Assembly (NCBI GenBank): GCA_036501535.1
Contig: DASYAE010000171.1
Span: 1-48,535, forward strand
Source: DASYAE01 sp036501535
Lineage (GTDB): Bacteria; Actinomycetota; Actinomycetes; Streptomycetales; Catenulisporaceae
DNA: 48,535 nucleotides
Direction: 5' to 3'
Made by a program: the position numbers and the translations under genes. Below, piece after piece: positions 16,054 to 24,111 of the stretch. Every line of letters starts with the position of its first letter. The stretch's first letter is position 1. The notes beneath the pieces were generated by a model. The model saw only the letters and a list, made by a program, of their open reading frames with translations. It was not told where the DNA came from and did no database searches.

Positions 16054-17208
16054 TCAGGAGGTGGTGGCCGAGTAGTTGTTGATGGTGAAGTTCTCCTGCA
16101 CGTTGTTCGTGCCGCTGATCTCCCAGCCGTACTGGATGGTCGACAGCGTCGCGTTGGAGAAGTAGGCCTTCGTGTTCTGCAGGTAGTTCAACAGGTCGAG
16201 CAGGTTGACCGTGCCCGAGCTCTCGTTGCCGCTGCGGACGAACGAGTAGGTGGGGTTGGAGCCGTTGTTGCCGGCGTAGAGGGTCCAGGTGTTGCCGTCC
16301 ATCGTGACGGTGCCCACGGACGAGCCCAGCGGGCCGACGTTGCCGCTGACGTCCGTCCAGACCATGACCTCGATGCCGCTGCCGTTGAGCCAGATGTCGT
16401 AGGCCGACTCCCAGTTTCCGCTGCTCGGGTTGCTCTCGTTGAAGGTGCTGGTGGCCGTGCTCAGCGAGCTGAGCGCGGTGCCGATGGTCTTGCTGATGTT
16501 CGCGTACGACTTCACGCCCGACGTGCTCGGCTGGGTGGAGAAGACGCCCCAGTTGGTCGCGGACTTCACCCACAGCGTCTGGGTGTTGAAACCGCTGCCC
16601 CACTCGTCGTTGTAGATCGTGTAGCCGCCGATCGAGTACTCGGCCCACTGGCCGTTGTCCTCGTAGAGGTACCCGGACGATCCGGTCGGCGAGGCCGACG
16701 GCGACGACGAAGTGGGCGGCGCTGAGGTCGGCGGTGCCGAGGTCGAGACCGCGCCGGTGCAGGCGGTGCCGTTGAGCGTGAACGAGGCCGGGTTGCCCGG
16801 GTAGGTAGACCCGGAGAACGAGCCGTTGAACCCGAAGCTGGTGCTGGTGTTGGTGCCCAGGCTCCCGTTGTACGAGGCGTTGGCCGCGGTCACGTTCTGG
16901 CCGGACTGGCTGTAGGTGGCGCTCCAGCCCTGCGAGACCGCCTCGGTGCCCGGCAGCGTGAAGGCCAGCGTCCAGCTCGTGAGCGCCGAGCCCAGGTTGG
17001 TGACCGAGATGCTCGCCGTGAAGCCGCCCGCCCACGCGTTGTCGGTATACGAGACCTGGCAGCCGCTCGCCGCGCTCGCGGACGGGCTGAGGGTCAGCGC
17101 GGTGACGCCGGTGGTGACGAGCACGGCGGCGGTCGCGGCGGCCAGCCGCCGTCGCGCGTGGGTGGCCTCGCCGCCACGGCGTGCCGCGCGCCCGGTGAGA
17201 CGGAACAT
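16054..17208 (-). CDS. secreted GH12 endo-beta-1,4-glucanase/xyloglucanase with N-terminal CBM2
   Basis: The 384-residue product has a signal peptide (1 to about 46, ending SPSASA), a family 2 cellulose-binding module (about 48-151, disulfide C50-C150), a Ser/Pro/Thr linker (about 155-178) and a GH12 jelly-roll domain (about 179-384). The GH12 catalytic pair is visible: nucleophile E280 in GIEVMVW and acid/base E363 in YGWEISG. GH12 enzymes cut beta-1,4-glucan or xyloglucan; the CBM2 docks the enzyme on cellulose. Upstream lie a promoter and two operators shared with the xyloglucan locus at 27-44 kb, which argues for a xyloglucan role. ATG 17208 follows a GAGGAAGG stretch. A terminator follows. 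Confidence 0.92.
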   Translation of the reverse strand: MFRLTGRAARRGGEATHARRRLAAATAAVLVTTGVTALTLSPSASAASGCQVSYTDNAWAGGFTASISVTNLGSALTSWTLAFTLPGTEAVSQGWSATYSQSGQNVTAANASYNGSLGTNTSTSFGFNGSFSGSTYPGNPASFTLNGTACTGAVSTSAPPTSAPPTSSSPSASPTGSSGYLYEDNGQWAEYSIGGYTIYNDEWGSGFNTQTLWVKSATNWGVFSTQPSTSGVKSYANISKTIGTALSSLSTATSTFNESNPSSGNWESAYDIWLNGSGIEVMVWTDVSGNVGPLGSSVGTVTMDGNTWTLYAGNNGSNPTYSFVRSGNESSGTVNLLDLLNYLQNTKAYFSNATLSTIQYGWEISGTNNVQENFTINNYSATTS

Positions 17209-17287
17209 GGAGTGCCCCTTCCTCGAGAGAGCCCGCTGATTCGTGCGGTAGCGGGGCGCGGCGGGCCGCCGCGCCCGGTGCACGGAA

Positions 17288-17301
17288 TCGAAGCGCTTCG
17301 A
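17288..17301. promoter_or_regulatory. LacI-family operator (GH12, site 1)
   Basis: The perfect 14-bp palindrome TCGAAGCGCTTCGA lies at the expected transcript start of GH12, about 80 bases before its ATG. Identical copies stand at 30926 and 39573. Confidence 0.85.
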
Positions 17302-17305
17302 AACT

Positions 17306-17334
17306 GGGATACCCGAGGCGGCATAGCCTGTCCA
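17306..17334 (-). promoter_or_regulatory. GH12 promoter
   Basis: TGGACA (17334-17329), 17 bases, TATCCC (17311-17306) on the minus strand. The start point would fall at the edge of the operator at 17288-17301, so a bound repressor would block initiation. Confidence 0.55.
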
Positions 17335-17442
17335 GCGATGAGGGACCTTGTTTGCGCGGCGAATCGGACCCGAGATGAGAACTCGCAGTTAGAACCTTGA
17401 TCCACTGGAATCAGAGCAGTAAATCTCGTTTGTCGAAATGTA

Positions 17443-17456
17443 AGCAAGCGCTTCGA
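17443..17456. promoter_or_regulatory. LacI-family operator (GH12, site 2, weaker)
   Basis: AGCAAGCGCTTCGA matches the operator consensus at 11 of 14 positions, with the core AAGCGCTT intact. Its centre is 155 bp from site 1, upstream of the promoter, where it could support looping. Confidence 0.6.
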
Positions 17457-17493
17457 CTACAGATCGTCGATCATCGCCGTGTCGCGCGAAGTC

Positions 17494-18165
17494 TCAACGC
17501 AGCGGCGGGCGGACCAGCCCGGTCTGATAGGCGATCACCACCAGCTGCGCCCGGTCGCGCGCGCCGAGCTTCACCATCGCCCGGTTGACGTGCGTCTTGG
17601 CGGTGGCCGGGCTGAGCACCAGGCGCCGGGCGATCTCGTCGTTCGACATCCCGGCGGCGACCAGCGCCAGCACCTCGCGCTCCCGGTCGGTCAGCGCCGC
17701 CAGCCGGTCCGGGCCGGCCGGGTCGGCCGGGTCCGGCTGGGCCAGGAAGCGGGCGATCAGGCTCCTGGTCGCGCCGGGGGAGAGCAGCGCGTCGCCGCGG
17801 TCGACCACCCGGATCGCGGCGATCAGCTCGTCCGGCTCCACGCTCTTGCCCAGGAAGCCGCTGGCCCCGGCGCGCAGCGCCTGGAACACGTACTCGTCGA
17901 TCTCGAACGTGGTCAGGATCAGCACCCGCACGCCGGCCAGGTCGTCGTCCGCGGTGATCTGGCGGGTCGCGGCCAGGCCGTCCAGCTCCGGCATGCGGAT
18001 GTCCATCAGTGCCACGTCGGCCCGCGACTGCTTCGCCAGCCGCACCGCGTCGCGCCCGTTCGCCGCCTCGGCGACCACTTCCAGGTCGGGCGCCGACTCG
18101 ATCAGGGCCCGGAACCCGGCCCGCAGCAGCGGCTGGTCGTCCGCCAGCAGCACCCTGATCGTCAT
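17494..18165 (-). CDS. NarL/LuxR-family response regulator
   Basis: A 223-residue protein with a receiver domain (acidic pocket LLADDQ, phospho-acceptor D55 in VALMDIRMPELDG, then the TTFEID and K positions) and a C-terminal LuxR helix-turn-helix (LTDREREVLALVAAGMSNDEIA...). It is the DNA-binding half of a two-component system. It overlaps the kinase gene by 4 bp (ATGA), so the two are translated together. A shared 17-bp site before the kinase gene and before the ABC-transporter operon at 21847 suggests it controls both. Confidence 0.92.
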   Translation of the reverse strand: MTIRVLLADDQPLLRAGFRALIESAPDLEVVAEAANGRDAVRLAKQSRADVALMDIRMPELDGLAATRQITADDDLAGVRVLILTTFEIDEYVFQALRAGASGFLGKSVEPDELIAAIRVVDRGDALLSPGATRSLIARFLAQPDPADPAGPDRLAALTDREREVLALVAAGMSNDEIARRLVLSPATAKTHVNRAMVKLGARDRAQLVVIAYQTGLVRPPLR

Positions 18166-19400
18166 GGCCGGCCCTGCGTCGACGGGGGCCGGGTCGATCC
18201 GAGCCGGGCCGGCTGGAGCGGCAGTGTGGCGGCGACCCGGAACCCGCCGCCCGGCCGCGGCCCGGCCCGCAGCTCGCCGCCGATCGCGGCGATCCGCTCG
18301 CGCATGCCGACGATGCCGTGGCCTGATTCGATCATCGCTCCACCCCCGTCATCAGTGGCACCGGCGCTCCCGTCGTTGTCGATCGTGATGCTCAATGCCG
18401 CGGCGCCGTAAGCGAGGCTGATCCGCGCGCCCGGATTGCCAGGCCCGCCGGCGTGCTTGTACACGTTCGTCAGCGACTCCTGGATGACCCGATAGGCCGT
18501 CAGGTCCACTGCGGGGGCGAGCCGCCGGCTCGCACCCTCGACCTGCCGCTCGATCTCCAGGCCGGACCGGCGGAACGAGGCGACCAGGTCGTCGAGCCCG
18601 TCGAGCCCGATCATCGGCTCGGTCGGCGCCGCCGGCTCGTCCGGCTCGCGCAGCAGGCCGATCGTGTCGCGCAGCTCGCCGAGCGCGCTGCGGCTGGCCG
18701 CCTTCACGTGCGCGAGCGCATCGTGCGCCTGCCGCGGCGAGCCGTCCAGCATCCGGTCGGCCACCCCGGCCTGCACGCTGATCAGGGCCAGATGATGCCC
18801 CACGCTGTCGTGCAGGTCGCGCGCGATCCGCAACCGCTCCTCGGTCACCCGCCGCCGCGCGTCGCGGTCCCGCTCCTGCTCGGCCCGCGCGGCGCGCTGC
18901 TCGACCTCCGCCAGATACGCACGCCGGTTGCGCGACGAGTCGCCCGCGGCCACGGCCAGCCCGGCGAGCGCGATCAGCGCCAGGTTCTCCGGGCCGAGCA
19001 GGGCCGGCCTCAACAGCGCGTGCATGACCACGATCGCGCCGACCGCGAGGCCGCTGGCGACCAGGCCGCGCCGGCGCTGGGACTGCTCCGCCACCGTGTA
19101 GAGTGCGATCAGCGGCGCGAGCAGGATGAAGATCCCGCGCCCGGGGTCCTGCGCGACGTACCCCTCCGCGAACGAGCCGCTGATCACCAGGACCACCAGC
19201 GGCCACCACCGCCGGACCACGAGCGAGGCGCAGGCCACGACGGCGAAGACGACGCCGGACGGGCCGGGCGTCGCGCCGCCGGAGGTCCGCGCGCCGGTCG
19301 CGGTCAGCAGGGTCGCGGCGAACACCACCGCCGCGACCAGCAAGTCGGCGGCATGCGGGTGCTCCCGCAGCGCTCCGCGCAGCTTGCTGATCGCACCCAT
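18162..19400 (-). CDS. sensor histidine kinase, HisKA_3 (NarX/DesK-like) type
   Basis: The 412-residue kinase has a run of hydrophobic segments (about 20-155, four to six TM helices), a coiled coil (about 160-190), a HisKA_3 dimerisation domain with phospho-histidine H197 in RIARDLHDSVGHH, and a HATPase domain with the N box YRVIQESLTNVYKHA and the G box GHGIVGMRERIA. It has almost no extracellular loop, so it probably senses within the membrane, like LiaS/DesK-type kinases that watch cell-envelope drugs or lipid state. Partner: the regulator at 17494. ATG 19400 follows a GGTGG box. Confidence 0.9.
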   Translation of the reverse strand: MGAISKLRGALREHPHAADLLVAAVVFAATLLTATGARTSGGATPGPSGVVFAVVACASLVVRRWWPLVVLVISGSFAEGYVAQDPGRGIFILLAPLIALYTVAEQSQRRRGLVASGLAVGAIVVMHALLRPALLGPENLALIALAGLAVAAGDSSRNRRAYLAEVEQRAARAEQERDRDARRRVTEERLRIARDLHDSVGHHLALISVQAGVADRMLDGSPRQAHDALAHVKAASRSALGELRDTIGLLREPDEPAAPTEPMIGLDGLDDLVASFRRSGLEIERQVEGASRRLAPAVDLTAYRVIQESLTNVYKHAGGPGNPGARISLAYGAAALSITIDNDGSAGATDDGGGAMIESGHGIVGMRERIAAIGGELRAGPRPGGGFRVAATLPLQPARLGSTRPPSTQGRP

Positions 19401-19467
19401 GCGACCACCATAAAGGCCGTGCGGCCGGCCGCCATCGACGTCGTGCGGTATGCGTGAAGCCGGCGCG

Positions 19468-19484
19468 TACCACAGACGCGGTAG
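19468..19484. promoter_or_regulatory. putative response-regulator site before the kinase gene
   Basis: The + strand reads TACCACAGACGCGGTAG, 68 bases before the kinase start. It agrees at 14 of 17 positions with the inverted repeat at 21725-21741. Confidence 0.45.
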
Positions 19485-19501
19485 TCCGGCCGGATCGGTC
19501 C

Positions 19502-20998
19502 TCAGCCTGCTGAGGGCGCTGCGTCCTCGGCCGGCACCGTCTCAACACGCACCGCTTCAGCAGGCACCGTCTCGAGCGGCACCGTCTCGATGCGGCGGCC
19601 CGACTGGCGCGGGACGGCGGGCTGCTGCCGGGGGATGGCCAGGACCACGAGGGCCGCGATGAGCGCCCCGCCGCCGCCGGCCAACAGGCCGACCCGGAAG
19701 CCGTTCGCCGAGGGGATCACCGCGCCGCCCAGGTGGATCGTCATCCGGGAGAGGATCGCCGCGATGATCGCGCTGGCCAGGGACGTGCCGATGGATCGCG
19801 CCAGGGAGTTGAGGCCGTTGGCCGACGCGGTCTGCGAGCCGGGCACCGCCGCCATGATCAGCGACGGCATCGCCGCGTAGGCCAGGCCGATCCCGGCGCC
19901 GACGACCGCGGTGCCGATCATGATGCCCCACGCGTGGTGCATGAGCGGCAGGGTGACCAGGTAGCCGGCCGCGATCACCAGGGCGCCGCAGAACATCGGC
20001 ACCTTCGCGCCGTACCGGCGGATGAGCTTTCCGGTGACCGGGGAGAGCGCCATCATCACCAGCCCGGTGGGCAGCATCCACAGTCCGGCGGAGATCAGCG
20101 ACTGGCCCAGCCCGAATCCGGTGGCCCTCGGCAGTTCGAGGATCTGCGGCGCGATGAGCGACGCGGCGTACATGCCGAAGCCGACCACGACCGAGGCCAG
20201 GTTGGTGATCAGGACCTGACGGCGCGCGCTGGTGCGCAGGTCCACGAGCGGCGACGGCGTCCGCAGCTCCCAGACGCCCCAGGCGGCGAGCACGACGACG
20301 GAGCCGCCGAAGCAGCCGAGCGTCGCGGGGGACGTCCAGCCCCAGGTGCTCCCCTCGGTGATCGCCAGCAGCAGGGCCAGCAGCCCGGCCGCGAGCCCGG
20401 CCACGCCCGGCACGTCCAGCCGGCCGCCGGCCCGGTTCGGCGACTCGGGCACCACCAGCGCGACGAGCCCGGTGACGACCGCGCCGAGCACCAGGGAGAC
20501 CCAGAACAGCATGTGCCAGTTCCAGTGCTCGGCGATCAGCGCCGAGGCGGGAAGGCCGAGCGCGCCGCCCACCCCGAGCGAGGCGCTCATCAGCGCCACC
20601 GACGACGAGAGCTTCTCCCGCGGCAGCACGTCTCGCATGACACTGATTCCCAGCGGGATCACCGCGCTGCTCAGGCCCTGCAGCGTGCGGCCGGCGACCA
20701 TCGGCAGCAGCGAGTCGGTGAGCGCGCAGACCAGCGACCCGGCGACCATCAGGATCGCGCAGGCCAGCAGGACCCGGCGCTTGCCGTACATGTCGCCGAG
20801 GCGGCCGAAGACCGGCGTGGCCACGGCGGCCGCCAGCAGGGTCGAGGTCACCGTCCAGGACGCGTTCGCCTCGCTCGTGCGCAGCAGCGTGGAGAGCTGC
20901 GGCAGGATCGGCACCAGCAGCGTGGTCATGAGCGAGACCACGATGCCGGCGCTGGCGAGCACCGCGACTATCGGACCGCTGCTTCTGGTGGCCGGCAC
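19502..20998 (-). CDS. MFS drug-efflux transporter, EmrB/QacA (DHA2) type
   Basis: The 498-residue protein is almost wholly hydrophobic helices, with the MFS motif A variant GRLGDMYGKRRVL after helix 2 and RTLQGLSSAVIPLG (motif B/C region). It should export drugs or metabolites using the proton gradient. The last 40 residues are polar and contain short repeats (ETVP, AEAV). GTG 20998 follows GGGGAG. A MarR gene lies divergently and palindromes fill the shared promoter region, so MarR very likely represses it. Confidence 0.9.
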   Translation of the reverse strand: MPATRSSGPIVAVLASAGIVVSLMTTLLVPILPQLSTLLRTSEANASWTVTSTLLAAAVATPVFGRLGDMYGKRRVLLACAILMVAGSLVCALTDSLLPMVAGRTLQGLSSAVIPLGISVMRDVLPREKLSSSVALMSASLGVGGALGLPASALIAEHWNWHMLFWVSLVLGAVVTGLVALVVPESPNRAGGRLDVPGVAGLAAGLLALLLAITEGSTWGWTSPATLGCFGGSVVVLAAWGVWELRTPSPLVDLRTSARRQVLITNLASVVVGFGMYAASLIAPQILELPRATGFGLGQSLISAGLWMLPTGLVMMALSPVTGKLIRRYGAKVPMFCGALVIAAGYLVTLPLMHHAWGIMIGTAVVGAGIGLAYAAMPSLIMAAVPGSQTASANGLNSLARSIGTSLASAIIAAILSRMTIHLGGAVIPSANGFRVGLLAGGGGALIAALVVLAIPRQQPAVPRQSGRRIETVPLETVPAEAVRVETVPAEDAAPSAG

Positions 20999-21018
20999 GG
21001 TGTCTCCCCGGGTAGGTG

Positions 21019-21053
21019 TGCATAATGCATACCGTGTGCATGGTACATATTAT
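21019..21053. promoter_or_regulatory. divergent MFS/MarR promoter with palindromic operator
   Basis: TGCATAATGCA (21019-21029) is a near-perfect palindrome. TACCGTGTGCATGGTA (21030-21045) is a second one (12 of 16 positions symmetric). A -10 box TATTAT (21048-21053) faces the MarR gene and CATTAT on the minus strand (21027-21022) faces the MFS gene. The AT-rich block stands out in the GC-rich surroundings. Confidence 0.6.
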
Positions 21054-21133
21054 GGGTCGCGCGCGGCCACCCCTATCCCTCGAGGCGCCCTCGAGGCGCG
21101 GACTCGGAGGAGTAATCTGACCGGGAGGAATAC

Positions 21134-21616
21134 ATGCGCGGACAGGCGGCGTCGGTGGCGACGGATCTCGAACTCACCGAGTTGGTACGCGAGCTGATGC
21201 TGGTCAGCCGGCACGCCGTCCTCGGCGCGGCGGACAGCTACGAGGGCGACGACCGGCTCGAGCGCAGCGCCTTCATCCTGCTGAGCCGGATCGAGGCGGA
21301 GGGCCCGATGTCGATCGGGCAGCTCGCCGAGGCCTTCGCCCTGGACACCTCGACGGTCAACCGGCAGACCGCGGCCATGCTGCGCGGCGGCGTCGCCGAG
21401 CGGATCGCGGACCCGGACGGGGGGATCGCCCGCAAGATCCGGATCACCGCCGAGGGGAGCCGGCGGCTGCTCAAGGAGCGGGAGTGGTCCGTCGACGGGC
21501 TGCGCCGCGTTCTGCAGGAGTGGAAGCCCGAGGACGTCGAGCAGCTGCTCTCGGCGCTGACCCGGTTCAACCGGTCCATCGAGGACCTGTCCGGAAAGCC
21601 GTGGCCGCGCGACTGA
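21134..21616 (+). CDS. MarR-family transcriptional regulator
   Basis: A 160-residue winged-helix protein: helices RHAVLGAADSY and LERSAFILLSRI, then the recognition part MSIGQLAEAFALDTSTVNRQTAAMLRGGVAERI and the wing DPDGGIARKIRITAEG. MarR proteins release DNA on binding small, often toxic ligands. The position back-to-back with an MFS exporter suggests local repression of that exporter and of itself. GGGAGG lies 6 bases before ATG 21134. Confidence 0.9.
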   Translation: MRGQAASVATDLELTELVRELMLVSRHAVLGAADSYEGDDRLERSAFILLSRIEAEGPMSIGQLAEAFALDTSTVNRQTAAMLRGGVAERIADPDGGIARKIRITAEGSRRLLKEREWSVDGLRRVLQEWKPEDVEQLLSALTRFNRSIEDLSGKPWPRD

Positions 21617-21724
21617 CCCGCGGTACTGATTCGTGGGCCCTGACTCGCGGTGCCGACTCTCAGCACTGATTAAAGCTGCTGATTCTTTCCGTTACCGCGT
21701 CCGCTGCGCCTGATCCCGCCGCCG

Positions 21725-21741
21725 TACCGCGAACGCGGTAG
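21725..21741. promoter_or_regulatory. putative response-regulator site before the ABC operon
   Basis: TACCGC-GAAC-GCGGTA plus G forms a 6/4/6 inverted repeat about 105 bases before the ABC ATPase start. It closely resembles the site at 19468-19484 in front of the two-component operon. Confidence 0.5.
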
Positions 21742-21846
21742 CCGAAGTTGCCGCGTCTGGACGACGCCCGCCCGCCTCCGCCCGGCCACGCTGGGGGCGG
21801 CCCCGCTCGAAGCCCGCGCGGGGCACCCGCGGAAGGGAAGGGCGCG

Positions 21847-22734
21847 ATGACCGGTGTGTCCGTGCGCGGACTGACGAAACACTACGGCCGGGTGACCGCC
21901 GTCGACGACCTCGCCTTCGAGGTGCCCGGCGGCGCGGTGACCGGCTTCCTCGGACCGAACGGCGCCGGGAAGACCACGACGCTGCGAATGCTGCTCGGCC
22001 TGGTCCGCCCCAGCGCCGGCGAGGCGCTTATCGGCGGACGGCGTTATGCGCAGCTCGAGCGGCCGCGCACCGAGGTCGGCGCGGTCCTGGAGGCGACCGG
22101 CTTCCATCCCGGCCGCCGCGGCCGCGACCATCTGCGCATCCTGGCTCGTGGGGCGGGCCTGCCCGGGCGGCGGGTGGACGAGGTGCTCGACCGGGTCGAG
22201 CTGACCGCGGCGGCGGACCGGCGGGTCGGCGGCTACTCGCTCGGCATGCGCCAGCGGCTCGGCCTGGCCGCGGCCCTGCTCGGCGACCCGGGCGTGCTCG
22301 TGCTCGACGAGCCGGCCAACGGCCTCGACCCGGCCGGCATGGCGGCGCTGCGCGACCTGCTGCGCGCGCTGGCCGCCGAGGGCCGCACGATCCTGGTCTC
22401 CAGCCACGTGCTCAGCGAGGTGGCGCAGACCGTGGACCGGGTGGTGATCGTGAGCGCGGGCCGGCTGCGCTTCGCCGGGCCGGTCAGTGAACTCGGCGAG
22501 CGCTCGGTGACCGTGCGCACCCCGCAGGCCGCGGACCTCGCCTCGCTGCTCGAGGCGCGCGGCGGCCGGGTCGAGGCGACCGGCGAGTCAAGCCTCGAAG
22601 TGCGCGGCGTCGACGCCGAGGAGATCGGCCGCCTCGCGGCGCAGAAGGGCATCGCGCTCTCCTCGCTGAGCGAGGGCGGCACCGCGTTGGAGGCGGCGTT
22701 CCTGCGGCTCACCGCCGCCCCGGAAGAGGCCTGA
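21847..22734 (+). CDS. ABC transporter ATPase, ABC-2 (drug/antibiotic) type
   Basis: The 295-residue protein has Walker A GPNGAGKTT (about 39-47), the signature as YSLGMRQRLGLAAALLGDP, Walker B VLVLDEPANGLDP and the switch His in SSHVLSE. The C-terminal region after residue 215 is typical of DrrA/CcmA-like ATPases. It powers the membrane partner encoded 10 bases downstream. ATG 21847 follows GGAAGGGAAGG; the open frame upstream lacks a ribosome site. Regulation by the two-component system at 17.5-19.4 kb is suggested by a shared site. Confidence 0.93.
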   Translation: MTGVSVRGLTKHYGRVTAVDDLAFEVPGGAVTGFLGPNGAGKTTTLRMLLGLVRPSAGEALIGGRRYAQLERPRTEVGAVLEATGFHPGRRGRDHLRILARGAGLPGRRVDEVLDRVELTAAADRRVGGYSLGMRQRLGLAAALLGDPGVLVLDEPANGLDPAGMAALRDLLRALAAEGRTILVSSHVLSEVAQTVDRVVIVSAGRLRFAGPVSELGERSVTVRTPQAADLASLLEARGGRVEATGESSLEVRGVDAEEIGRLAAQKGIALSSLSEGGTALEAAFLRLTAAPEEA

Positions 22735-22744
22735 GGAGGTCATC

Positions 22745-23485
22745 GTGAATACCCTGATCCGCACCGAGTTCCTCAAGCTGCGCACCGTGCGCAGCCCCTG
22801 GATCATCCTCGGCGCAGCACCCCTGCTCGTCGCCGTGGGAATCAGTGGCCTGGTCAGTTCCTCGGGCATCGACGCCAGGAACCCCGCCGTCAAGCAGAGC
22901 GACGCGCTCGCGCACGTGGGGCTGGCCTCGCTGGTCACGCTGCTCTTCGGCATCGTCGCGATGGCCGGCGAATACCGGCACCGCACCATCACCGACACCT
23001 ACCTGACCACGCCGGCCCGCGGCCGCGTGGTCGGGGCGAAGCTCGTCCTCTGCGCGGCGGCCGGCGCGGTCAGCGGGCTGATCTCCGCCGCGATCGGCCT
23101 GGCCGCCGCGGCGATCTGGTGGTCCGCCAAGGGCTTCCCGTTCGCCTGGTCGGACGGCGAGATGTGGCGCACCGTCGGCGGCGGCATCGCCTGGCAGGCC
23201 GCGTTCGCCGCGATCGGCGTCGGGGTCGGCGCGCTGCTGCGCAACCTGGTCGGCGCGATCGCCGGCGCGCTGGCCTGGATCGCGCTGGTCGAGGGGCTGG
23301 TCGGCCAGCTGGTGGGCAACTTCGCGCGCTGGCTTCCGTTCAGCGCCGGGCAGGCGCTCGGCGCCGGGGCGAACAGCAGCCAGCACCTGTTGCCGCGCTG
23401 GGGCGGCGGCGTCGTGCTGGCCGTCTACGCGGTGGCGTTCGCGGTGGCGGCGATGAGCGTCTCAGTACGCAGAGACGTGGCGTGA
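22745..23485 (+). CDS. ABC-2 type transporter permease
   Basis: The 246-residue protein starts with NTLIRTEFLKLRTVRSPW, the standard amphipathic start of ABC-2 permeases, followed by about six TM helices and the loop GEYRHRTITDTYLTTPARGRVVGAKL typical of the family. With the ATPase upstream it should export a lipid, peptide or drug. GTG 22745 follows a perfect GAGGAGGT box. It ends 7 bp from the convergent gene. Confidence 0.88.
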   Translation: MNTLIRTEFLKLRTVRSPWIILGAAPLLVAVGISGLVSSSGIDARNPAVKQSDALAHVGLASLVTLLFGIVAMAGEYRHRTITDTYLTTPARGRVVGAKLVLCAAAGAVSGLISAAIGLAAAAIWWSAKGFPFAWSDGEMWRTVGGGIAWQAAFAAIGVGVGALLRNLVGAIAGALAWIALVEGLVGQLVGNFARWLPFSAGQALGAGANSSQHLLPRWGGGVVLAVYAVAFAVAAMSVSVRRDVA

Positions 23486-23492
23486 GGCGCGG

Positions 23493-23948
23493 TCAGCGGG
23501 CCGCCGCGGCGACCAGGCTGCGCGCGTAGGCGACCCGGGCGTTGTAGTCCTGGACCTGCAGCACCGAGCTGACCGGCAGCTGGGTCTGGTGCAGGAACCC
23601 GGGGCCCTGCACCACGATCTGCACCCAGCCTTCCGTCCGCTCCTCCTTGACCAGCAGGAACAGCAGGCCCAGCAGGCAGAAGAAGACGCCGATCACGGTC
23701 ATCACGATGGCCCAGGTCGGCATGACCCTCTGGGTGCGGGACATGTCGGTGAAGGACCACACGGTGGTGGCGATCGGGCAGGTCCCGCTCGGTGTGATGA
23801 CCTCGGTCTGGGTGCAGGCGATGTCGCCGATGGTCACCAGCGGCGGGGACGGCATCCCGTACCCGCCGGTCGACGGCTGGCCCCATCCGGGCGGCGGCTG
23901 GTCGCTCGGCTCGGGCGCGGCAGCGGGGAAGCCCGACGGCGTGCTCAT
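23493..23948 (-). CDS. small membrane protein of unknown function
   Basis: The 151-residue protein has a Pro/Gly-rich N-terminus (about 1-35), a middle part with two cysteines (IACTQTEVITPSGTCP), a TM helix (about 77-101, PTWAIVMTVIGVFFCLLGLLF), then a basic/acidic segment and a predicted beta-rich tail ending in helix DYNARVAYARSLV. It resembles conserved actinobacterial membrane proteins without known role. It is transcribed alone towards the ABC operon. Confidence 0.7.
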   Translation of the reverse strand: MSTPSGFPAAAPEPSDQPPPGWGQPSTGGYGMPSPPLVTIGDIACTQTEVITPSGTCPIATTVWSFTDMSRTQRVMPTWAIVMTVIGVFFCLLGLLFLLVKEERTEGWVQIVVQGPGFLHQTQLPVSSVLQVQDYNARVAYARSLVAAAAR

Positions 23949-24111
23949 GGGTTAAGAACCACCTTCACAGGCGCAGACGGTCGAGGACTGCTCTCGATGC
24001 TAGCGCCCGTGCGCGGACTGTGGCATCCAGACCGCGGCATCTGCAGAACGTGGACAGGCCGGCGGGGCTTCACCCGCGCCGGCCTGTTCCACGGTTCGGA
24101 CGCTCAGAACC

